NCBI GenBank assembly: GCA_018268015.1 | Contig: JAFDXJ010000050.1 | Coordinates: 476,037 to 540,036, forward strand | Length of the DNA: 64,000 nt | Direction of reading: 5' to 3' | DNA from: Bacteroidota bacterium | GTDB taxonomy: Bacteria > Bacteroidota > Bacteroidia > Chitinophagales > Chitinophagaceae | Shown: positions 26,634 to 33,373 of the stretch, piece by piece | Layout: every line of letters begins with the position of its first letter | How positions within the stretch are numbered: the stretch's first letter is position 1 | Notes under the pieces: model-generated | Databases searched by the model: none | What the model was told of the DNA's origin: nothing | Seen by the model: only the letters and a program-made list of their open reading frames with translations | Program-made: the position numbers and the translations under genes

Positions 26634-26657
26634 CTTATTTTTCAATTCTATAATTTA

Positions 26658-27458
26658 TTACCAGGCCGTCCAACCACCATCCACAATGAGGTTGTGCCCA
26701 ATCACATGGCTTGAAGCATCACTGGCAAGAAAAACAACAGCGCCCCGCAATTCGGCCTGGTCGCTCATCCTACCGATTGGATTCAATTTTTCAAAGCGCT
26801 CCAGGAACAAACCCTCATGCCCGTTAAAAATGCCACCCGGAGTAATTGAATTTACACGTACCCCTTTTTTTGCCCATAATGTAGCAATATATTTAGTCAG
26901 CCCGATCACTCCATGTTTACTTACGGAATACGCAACAGGCTGTACGATACCCGTTCCTTCATATAACGGATGATGTGGACTTACCACGCCATAGAGGGAA
27001 GCCATATTGATAATAGCCCCTTTTTTATGTTCCACCATGTGCTTGCCAATGACCTGGCAACCAAGAAATGTTCCCGTAAGGTTTACCTGTAGTATAGCAT
27101 TCCAATCTTCCAGTGAAAAATTTTCAAATGATGCATCAAAACCCGAAGTTTTGGATTGATTGGTAAATCCGGCATTATTAATAAGTATATCAATTTGGCC
27201 AAAAGTGTTTTGAATATTTTCTAAAACGGATTCCCAGCTCTCTTTTTTTGTAACATCTAAAAAAACGGGAAATACTTTTTCATATTTCTTATTTAATATT
27301 TTAACCGCATGCTTACATTTTTCTTCCCTGATGTCCGCCAGGATGATGGTTGCGCCAAACTCCAATAATGCCTGGGCATGCTCAGAAGCCAGCAGACCTG
27401 CTCCTCCGGTGATAAGAGCAATTTTTCCGGTTAAGTCAAATAAGCTTTTGTTTTCCAT
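26658..27458 (-). CDS. Short-chain dehydrogenase/reductase in nonulosonate module
   Basis: Protein of 266 aa, classical SDR. NAD(P)-binding ALITGGAGLLASEHAQALLE near 14-33, DILINNAGFTN near 88-98, catalytic Ser in IINMASLYGVVSP, and YSVSKHGVIGLTKYIA with the YxxxK pair near 170-185; PIGRMSDQAELRGAVVFLAS and a final DGGWTAW complete the family. SDRs of the PtmA type occur beside neuB/neuA homologues in flagellin nonulosonate loci. The start ATG is at 27458 (a GTG lies two codons upstream) within the end of neuA. Substrate not proven; a nonulosonate or its precursor sugar is likely. Confidence 0.85.
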   Translation of the reverse strand: MENKSLFDLTGKIALITGGAGLLASEHAQALLEFGATIILADIREEKCKHAVKILNKKYEKVFPVFLDVTKKESWESVLENIQNTFGQIDILINNAGFTNQSKTSGFDASFENFSLEDWNAILQVNLTGTFLGCQVIGKHMVEHKKGAIINMASLYGVVSPHHPLYEGTGIVQPVAYSVSKHGVIGLTKYIATLWAKKGVRVNSITPGGIFNGHEGLFLERFEKLNPIGRMSDQAELRGAVVFLASDASSHVIGHNLIVDGGWTAW

Positions 27459-28149
27459 TTTCACTTAAAATAAATTCGACAAATTTAAAGTCCAAAGCAG
27501 TATCAATATCTATAGCTCTTTCCCGCGGAATTGGATACAAGAGGCACTTTGCATGACTCCAATGTTCATATTCCATTAAGGCCTTTCTTTTAATAACATA
27601 AGCTGCCGGGGTAAGACAATAAACTTCTGGCGCATCCTGTCGGCAAGTAACAGGATGACTACTTTTTTTTACAATCTCTGCAAAGCCATCATGAGATAAT
27701 TCCATCATATTAAAATAAGGATTCCTTTCCGCTTCATATGCAGTAATGATCACATCAGCCTGTGGATTCTTCATGGCCATAAGGATTGCACCGGAAATAT
27801 CCTCTTTCGTTTTCAAGGGTACCGTTACATCTAAATCCACTAAATAATCAATTTGGTTGCCATACAAATTTTCATACTGCTCTATCACATGTCGAAATAC
27901 CAGCCATTTTGAGGATGTGTCAGTAGCCAGATGAGCCGGGCGGTCAAATACTTTTTTTATGCCATATTTCTTTGCCGTATTGCTGATGTCCAGGTCATCC
28001 GTAGATACGATGACATCATGAAGTAAATCCACTTTTGATGCAGTTTCAATGGTATAGGCCATCAATGGTTTCCCATTCAACAATTTTACATTTTTTCCGG
28101 GGAGGCCTTTAGATCCACCACGACAACAAATTGTTCCTATAATAAACAT
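27436..28149 (-). CDS. neuA: Acylneuraminate cytidylyltransferase, NeuA-like
   Basis: Protein of 237 aa. The CMP-sialate synthetase signature is clear: IGTICCRGGSKGLPGKNVKL near 4-23 binds CTP, followed by IVSTDDLDISNTAKKYG near 47, RPAHLATDTSSK near 71, VDLDVTVPLKTKEDISGAI near 102-120 and AIDIDTALDFKFVE near 213. It activates a nonulosonic acid with CTP to the CMP donor used by a transferase. It ends 23 bp inside the SDR gene and starts 13 bp inside the end of the Gfo/Idh gene, showing tight coupling. Confidence 0.9.
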   Translation of the reverse strand: MFIIGTICCRGGSKGLPGKNVKLLNGKPLMAYTIETASKVDLLHDVIVSTDDLDISNTAKKYGIKKVFDRPAHLATDTSSKWLVFRHVIEQYENLYGNQIDYLVDLDVTVPLKTKEDISGAILMAMKNPQADVIITAYEAERNPYFNMMELSHDGFAEIVKKSSHPVTCRQDAPEVYCLTPAAYVIKRKALMEYEHWSHAKCLLYPIPRERAIDIDTALDFKFVEFILSENGKQKLI

Positions 28150-29144
28150 GAATATTTCAAGTCTTGTGGTGATATAATTTGTCTCTGTTCAGCTGCAATT
28201 TTTGCTGCACATACCAACTGTAAACTTTTTACTCCTTGCAGAAAATCTGTTTTATTTGAATGACTATTTTCAGATAAAAAATCCTGCATACATTTTATAA
28301 AGCGATCATTGCGGGAAAAATGAGGATAGGAAAAATGAAATTCTTCTTTATCAGAATTAATCCAGTAAACATCCTGGGAAGGCAGATCCCAACGAATCGT
28401 TCCTTCACTACCGGTGATGATACAATGACGCGTTAATTTTTTTTGCAAATAGTCCAGATGAAGACTTCCTAAAACGCCACTTTGAAATTTTAAAATAATT
28501 TCAGCGATATCTTCTGTCTCGATATTCAATATTCTACTATTGGTCAAAAAGCAACCTAATAGCACCACATCACCAAATAACCAATAGAGGTAATCAAATT
28601 CATGAATCAAATCAAGCATAACACCACCACCGGTTTTTTTTTGAGCGCTCATACCTTTGCTATAATCGCCGCTGCGCCAGTCTGGTAGCCATTGCCCTAC
28701 AAACGCATTGACCGAAAGAGGTTTTCCAATGAGCCCTTCACTGAGTATAGATTTTACTTTTTGCAAACCGGGATCAAAACGAAGATCATAGCCTACCTGA
28801 ATGGCTGTCTCCTGATTTTTTATTTTTTCAATGATGGTTCCAAGCCCCTCCATTTCGTGGCTGATGGGTTTTTCGAGGTAAATATTTTTGACGCCTGCAT
28901 CGAGTAACTTATGTAATTCACTTAAATGATTCGTAGGTGGTGTGGCTATAATTGCATAATCATAAGAACATTTTTCCAAGGCCTCTTCCAAGGTCTTATA
29001 TACAACAATACCGGCGTATTTTTCCAATAAATAATCTTTACTGCTCACCACAGAAATATTGGAATAGCCCATTGAAAGGATATTTTGCAAATGCCTTTCT
29101 CCTGCCGAACCGATACCTATAATAAGGATATATGAATCTTTCAA
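28137..29144 (-). CDS. Gfo/Idh/MocA family oxidoreductase, TTG start
   Basis: Protein of 335 aa. NAD(P)-binding IIGIGSAGERHLQNILSMGY near 8-27; YAIIATPPTNHLSELHKLL near 69; the EKP motif YLEKPISHEME near 95; AIQVGYDLRFDPGLQKV near 116; and the GGGVMLDLIHEFDYLYWL segment near 171, where the histidine is the usual catalytic residue. The start is TTG at 29144 at the point where homologues have Met, 10 bp after the upxY stop. In nonulosonate loci PtmF-like proteins of this class take part in precursor sugar synthesis, so it is probably the first enzyme of the sialic-acid module. Confidence 0.83.
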   Translation of the reverse strand: MKDSYILIIGIGSAGERHLQNILSMGYSNISVVSSKDYLLEKYAGIVVYKTLEEALEKCSYDYAIIATPPTNHLSELHKLLDAGVKNIYLEKPISHEMEGLGTIIEKIKNQETAIQVGYDLRFDPGLQKVKSILSEGLIGKPLSVNAFVGQWLPDWRSGDYSKGMSAQKKTGGGVMLDLIHEFDYLYWLFGDVVLLGCFLTNSRILNIETEDIAEIILKFQSGVLGSLHLDYLQKKLTRHCIITGSEGTIRWDLPSQDVYWINSDKEEFHFSYPHFSRNDRFIKCMQDFLSENSHSNKTDFLQGVKSLQLVCAAKIAAEQRQIISPQDLKYSCLL

Positions 29145-29154
29145 TTGAAAGTAG

Positions 29155-29670
29155 TTAGATCTTCTTTAAATAATGCTGAGGGAATTCTACTATCATTACT
29201 TGTCCAAGGCTTTCCAGAGACACAAAAGCTTTATTTTTAGTTGTACGCAATACCCTACCTGTATTATCCATGAAAACGCCCTGCCTGATTTTCACCTTCA
29301 TATCTGCTTCAAATGTTTGTAAGGATTGCGTGGTAATAAGTACATTTTTTTCGAGTAAATAAGCCTTTATAATTTCAATTTCCTTTTCATGAATGATTGC
29401 CGGTTTCCCTTCATGATGTACGAAATTCAATACACCTTCTGTTTCCAGTATTTTTAGTTTTTCCTGTAAGGTGGTATGGACAAAAACATAGGATTTGAAA
29501 ATGGGGTCGTCAATAATTTTCTTTCTGTCAGACCATTGCCTTTCTACTTTCTGCATAGGGCACCAACTCTCAATATTTTTTAGAGTCAATTTCTGATCTA
29601 CTTTTTTCTCCCAGCGGGGCTTGGTATATAAAGCAAACCAATACAGCTTATTTTTTTTTATTGAATCCAT
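29155..29670 (-). CDS. UpxY-family NusG-like transcription antiterminator
   Basis: Protein of 171 aa. NusG N-terminal domain: WFALYTKPRWEKKVDQKLTL near 11-30, SWCPMQKVERQWSDRKK near 36-52, and PIFKSYVFVHTTLQEK near 56. The C-terminal part is a short KOW-like domain (VKIRQGVFMDNTGRVL). In Bacteroides, UpxY proteins are encoded at the front of capsule loci and prevent premature termination in the 5' leader of their own operon. Here it is third after wza and wzc rather than first. It presumably allows transcription of the following 29 kb of genes. Confidence 0.85.
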   Translation of the reverse strand: MDSIKKNKLYWFALYTKPRWEKKVDQKLTLKNIESWCPMQKVERQWSDRKKIIDDPIFKSYVFVHTTLQEKLKILETEGVLNFVHHEGKPAIIHEKEIEIIKAYLLEKNVLITTQSLQTFEADMKVKIRQGVFMDNTGRVLRTTKNKAFVSLESLGQVMIVEFPQHYLKKI

Positions 29671-29732
29671 AGCTTCGCCAGCTCACTCACAGGCAAGTTT
29701 TGAAAATTTCAATTTATAATGTTCTATCATGT

Positions 29733-32108
29733 TCATTTACCCGAAAACCATCTTTGAAAAAAGTTTTTGGGTTTCTGATCATCATGATAATAACCGGTAC
29801 CGAAATGATAGCCATAACCGTACCCATACCCTTCATAATGCAGGCGTGATGATTCTTTGATTCCATTCATCACAATAGAAATATTAACCAGTTTATTTTC
29901 GACCCGCATTTTTTCAATATAATCAATTGTATTCAAAAACGAATATTCATATCTTAGGATAAAAAGTGTGACATCTGCAAAATGCCCTGTCACAAAACCA
30001 TCAGCCACCAGCCCAACAGGTGATGAATCAATAATTACATAATCGTAATGGGTCTTGGCATATTCAAATAACTGAGTCATCTGAGTACGCATTAAAAGTT
30101 CAGTTGGATTGGGTGGCACCGGTCCCGATGTGATTACATCAAAAATGGTTTCCCCATTATATGTAATGATCATGTCTTCAATCGGAATATTCTTTACCAG
30201 GAAATCTGTCAAGCCATAAGTAGGATTCAATTTTAAATATTCATTTACCCTTGGTTTACGAAGATCAATATCTATCAGCAATACTTTGGACTGAGTCGCA
30301 GCCAGGCTATTGGCTAAATTAATCGCCGTAAAACTTTTTCCTTCTCCACTGATAAATGAGGTAACAAGGATGGTCTGGTTTTTATTTTGTGTAGAAAAAA
30401 ATTGCAGATTTGCCCTGATTAATCTTAATTGTTCTGCAATAATGGAGCGACTACGATAAGGTACCAATACATTAGATAATTTCTTGGAGAATGAAATCTC
30501 CCCAAGGATGGGCACTTGTGTATTTTTTTCTATCTCACTTCTTTCACTGATTTTATTATAAAAGAAATCTTTTAATAACAGGATAACAATAGGGACAAGC
30601 AATCCTATAAAAAAAGCGAAATATTTTGCCTGTGTTGATTTGGGTAATACAATGCCCTGATCATATGCACTATCCACTACCCGGCTATTATTAATATTAG
30701 AGACCAGAGAGATTTCCGTTTCTTCTTTTTTCTGCAAAAGATAGAGATACAATTTTTCCTTTACATCAATTTGCCTTTTCAACTTCAACAATTGTCTTTC
30801 TTTTTCCGGAAGTGATAAAAGCAATGCATCAAAATCTGTTTTATGTACATTAGCCTGTTCCAGTCTTGAATCAATCCCGGATCGTGTATTGGCAATATTT
30901 TTTAAGATATTTTCTTTTAACTGGTTTAAGTCATTTCTTGACCTGCCCAGGATGGGGTCTTTTTCAGTAGAGATTTTTTGTTGTTGCTGGTAGGCAAGTA
31001 CGGCATTATTGTATTGCTCAATCATACTACCCAATGTTGGTTCCTGCAAACCATTATTGGCAGGAATAATATCTGTATTGGATTGGGCATTTCGAATATA
31101 CTTTTCAAGCGAATTCAAAATTTGCAACTGTCCCAATTCATCAATTCTATCCTTATCATATTCCTGTGCACGGGTCAGGTAAGTACCTCCGGCAGCGTCA
31201 ATATCCGGTACATTATTATTTTTTTTATAGGCTTCCGATAAAAGTTCCAGATCATCCAGTTCTTTGGAAACTGAATCAACCCTGTCTGTAAGAAATGAAC
31301 TGGTCTTCCTGCCCACCACATTTTTATCTGTTACCCCGGCAGTATTATATGCTTCAATGAGTTTATTAATAATGTCTCTGGCTCTTTGCGGTACTTCATC
31401 CAACATGGCTATTTCGATGATCCCTCCCATCTCATGCATTTTTACCACTTTAATGGAATTGCGTAAGGCCATACCCACAGCATCCCGGTTTTGAAGTGAA
31501 AGCAAATAACCATCCGGGTCAGATTTGATCTTGCTATTTCTTTTAAAAACAAAATGATAAGTGCCTAATGCAAATGTATCTCCGAAATGATGATACATTT
31601 TTTTACCGCCCTGCTCTATATAAAATCGTTGCCCTTCAATAAAAATATTATAAGATCCCGTTGTTGCGGGCAAAGAATCTTTACCGACAATTTCAATATA
31701 GAAAGGCCTATTTTCACCATATAATGTTGATGCACTTATATGAGCATTCGTAAAGAGTTTAATCTGGAGATTCAGCGAATCCACGATACCTGAAATGATA
31801 CTTACAGATTGCATAATATCAATCTGGTTTTGCACCTCTTTACTTCCCGGCATCACGCCAAGTTCTCGTAATACATCATAATCGGGAGATGATTCTTCAT
31901 CGTCTTTAATTAATACATAAGCCGAAACCTTATGCAGCTTAGGGGTGTACCGGAGATATAGGGAAACAATGGTATAGGAAATAACCAGTGAAAGGATGAT
32001 CCAGGGGGAAAAATAAAGCATCCTGAATAGAAACTTCTTGATATCAAATTCCTTTGAGGAGTCTTTGGGGGCTTCTACATGATCACTTTCTGTCACAGGA
32101 TAACTCAT
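29733..32108 (-). CDS. wzc: Polysaccharide co-polymerase / tyrosine autokinase (Wzc-like)
   Basis: Protein of 791 aa. N-terminal Wzz domain with transmembrane helix near 33-52, a long periplasmic coiled-coil region (about 60-500), a second helix near 505-525, and a cytoplasmic BY-kinase: Walker A TSFISGEGKSFTAINLANSL near 582-601, A' motif LLIDIDLRKP near 610, Walker B YVIIDSSPVG near 695. The C-terminal tail is a tyrosine/glycine cluster (GYGYGYGYHFGTGYY) of the type that is trans-phosphorylated to control chain length and export with Wza. 62 bp separate it from upxY and 2 bp from wza. Confidence 0.92.
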   Translation of the reverse strand: MSYPVTESDHVEAPKDSSKEFDIKKFLFRMLYFSPWIILSLVISYTIVSLYLRYTPKLHKVSAYVLIKDDEESSPDYDVLRELGVMPGSKEVQNQIDIMQSVSIISGIVDSLNLQIKLFTNAHISASTLYGENRPFYIEIVGKDSLPATTGSYNIFIEGQRFYIEQGGKKMYHHFGDTFALGTYHFVFKRNSKIKSDPDGYLLSLQNRDAVGMALRNSIKVVKMHEMGGIIEIAMLDEVPQRARDIINKLIEAYNTAGVTDKNVVGRKTSSFLTDRVDSVSKELDDLELLSEAYKKNNNVPDIDAAGGTYLTRAQEYDKDRIDELGQLQILNSLEKYIRNAQSNTDIIPANNGLQEPTLGSMIEQYNNAVLAYQQQQKISTEKDPILGRSRNDLNQLKENILKNIANTRSGIDSRLEQANVHKTDFDALLLSLPEKERQLLKLKRQIDVKEKLYLYLLQKKEETEISLVSNINNSRVVDSAYDQGIVLPKSTQAKYFAFFIGLLVPIVILLLKDFFYNKISERSEIEKNTQVPILGEISFSKKLSNVLVPYRSRSIIAEQLRLIRANLQFFSTQNKNQTILVTSFISGEGKSFTAINLANSLAATQSKVLLIDIDLRKPRVNEYLKLNPTYGLTDFLVKNIPIEDMIITYNGETIFDVITSGPVPPNPTELLMRTQMTQLFEYAKTHYDYVIIDSSPVGLVADGFVTGHFADVTLFILRYEYSFLNTIDYIEKMRVENKLVNISIVMNGIKESSRLHYEGYGYGYGYHFGTGYYHDDQKPKNFFQRWFSGK

Positions 32109-32110
32109 GC

Positions 32111-32878
32111 TTATTTTTTAATAAGAACCAATAATAATGACATGACACTTACTACCGATGTCAGTATCATAAAATTCCTTTGAAAGTTTTCTGATCTTAA
32201 TTTAATACTTGTTGGCTCAATATAAACAATATCATAGTTATGCAAAAAGAAATTTGGCGAATTCAAGATACTGCTGTCTAAGAAATTTAATGATAAAATA
32301 GAACGCTTTCCATTATCGTCTCGGATAATTCTCACCTGGTCTCTTTTGGCATATTGTGTCATATCCCCTCCCATAGCAATGGCTTCGAAAATATTTAATT
32401 TTTCTTTTGTGGATGTAAAATAACCCGGGGACTTTATTTCGCCCAAAATGGCAAATTTAAAATCACCAAACTTTACACTTACAATCGGATTCAATAAATA
32501 TTCTTTATAGGCACTTGTAATGGTATCTCTGGCTGCTTCGCGGGTGAGGCCACCCACATGCAACTTGCCTATTTTAGGCAATTGAATATTCCCATCAATG
32601 TCCACAATTGTGCTGATACCCGATGCACCACTTCCAAAATATTGATTGATGTATTGAACGGTTTTATCATTCTCACCACCAATTTGAATCTCCATCATAT
32701 CATTAGCCTGTAAAACCAGGTTGGGCGCTTCGAGTTGTTTCAGGGTCCTGGAGATCGAATCAGGCAGGTTATTGAAGTAAGTAATGCTTTTTGTTTGTAT
32801 ACAGCCGGAAAACGCAATAGTGCTTACCACACAAATTATACACACAAGCAGTTCCCCTACATTTTTTTTCAACATCAT
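32111..32878 (-). CDS. wza: Outer-membrane polysaccharide export lipoprotein (Wza-like)
   Basis: Protein of 255 aa from the double ATG at 32878/32875. A TTG at 32908 is in frame but lies inside the promoter -7 box, so it is unlikely. N-terminal signal peptide with lipobox (CVVSTIAFSGC) gives a lipoprotein. The Poly_export domain is seen as LVLQANDMMEIQIGG near 60 and GNIQLPKIGKLHVGGL near 95; an SLBB domain follows with KFAILGEIKSPGYF near 140. A C-terminal transmembrane segment (MILTSVVSVMSLLLVLIKK) matches the alpha-helical barrel of Wza. First gene of the polysaccharide operon. Confidence 0.9.
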   Translation of the reverse strand: MMLKKNVGELLVCIICVVSTIAFSGCIQTKSITYFNNLPDSISRTLKQLEAPNLVLQANDMMEIQIGGENDKTVQYINQYFGSGASGISTIVDIDGNIQLPKIGKLHVGGLTREAARDTITSAYKEYLLNPIVSVKFGDFKFAILGEIKSPGYFTSTKEKLNIFEAIAMGGDMTQYAKRDQVRIIRDDNGKRSILSLNFLDSSILNSPNFFLHNYDIVYIEPTSIKLRSENFQRNFMILTSVVSVMSLLLVLIKK

Positions 32879-32905
32879 ATCGGGCGAGTTGATTTGCTTT
32901 CGGAA

Positions 32906-32913
32906 CAAATTTA
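32906..32913 (-). promoter_or_regulatory. Putative promoter -7 box of the polysaccharide operon
   Basis: On the minus strand the bases read TAAATTTG, matching the Bacteroidota primary sigma factor -7 consensus TAnnTTTG. It lies about 28 bp upstream of the wza ATG, leaving a 20-25 nt leader. The expected -33 TTTG is not perfect (a T-rich stretch at the right distance). If used, the mRNA has almost no leader for UpxY to act in. Confidence 0.45.
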
Positions 32914-33050
32914 TTTATTTAAGAAGTATGAAAATACATAATAAATCAATTTATGGAGAAGGAATTTTTAAGCATTTTAAATCATTTCCATTTTGTTGAT
33001 GAAATGCTTTTTTTACAGGGTTGTAAAAACAAATATCTCAACTGTATGCC

Positions 33051-33090
33051 ATAAAAAAAGAGTAAACCACTTTGCGTTTGTTTACTCTTT
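33051..33090 (-). terminator. Intrinsic terminator after tRNA-Pro
   Basis: Perfect 11-bp arms (33057-33067 and 33080-33090) with a 12-nt loop. Read on the minus strand the hairpin is followed by a run of seven T, so it ends the tRNA-Pro transcript before the polysaccharide operon promoter. Confidence 0.8.
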
Positions 33091-33094
33091 ATTG

Positions 33095-33168
33095 TCGGGA
33101 AGACAGGATTCGAACCTGCGACCCCCTGGTCCCAAACCAGGTGCGCTACCGGCCTGCGCTACTTCCCG
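33095..33168 (-). tRNA. tRNA-Pro (anticodon TGG)
   Basis: 74 nt with a 7-bp acceptor (CGGGAAG/CTTCCCG), 4-bp D stem (GCGC/GCGC), 5-bp anticodon stem (CCTGG/CCAGG) with loop TTTGGGA, and T arm GCAGG-TTCGAAT-CCTGT. Discriminator A; CCA is not encoded. Followed by its own terminator and preceded by a TACTTTTG box. Confidence 0.96.
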
Positions 33169-33195
33169 GAAATATGATACTCATTTACAGGGTTG

Positions 33196-33203
33196 CAAAA
33201 GTA
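33196..33203 (-). promoter_or_regulatory. Putative promoter -7 box of tRNA-Pro
   Basis: Minus strand TACTTTTG followed by CA, about 28 bp upstream of the mature 5' end of tRNA-Pro. Same extended form TAnnTTTGCA as found before the SRP RNA, the tRNA-Thr operon and rpsU. A clear -33 TTTG is not seen. Confidence 0.55.
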
Positions 33204-33373
33204 AGGGATTGAAAATGAATAAACCACCTCTACCCCAAAAAAAATATAGGAAATATGTTGTTATGATATCCTTCTATTTCAAATCAAAATGCGGATTAAC
33301 TTTTATTTGTCGTGTTTATCAATAGTTTGAAATAATTTTAAGCAAATAACAATTTAAAAATAGCGTCAATAAA

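Noticed and set aside
32879..32908. TTG at 32908 as the wza start
   Set aside because: The TTG lies in the TAAATTTG promoter box; the ATGs at 32878/32875 directly precede a proper lipoprotein signal peptide.
32881..33050. Invertible (phase-variable) promoter upstream of the polysaccharide operon
   Set aside because: No inverted repeat pair flanking the promoter region was found, and no adjacent invertase gene.
32993..33325. Plus-strand 110-aa open frame between wza and the GH15 gene
   Set aside because: It runs through tRNA-Pro, its terminator and its promoter; the coding appearance comes from the tRNA sequence.
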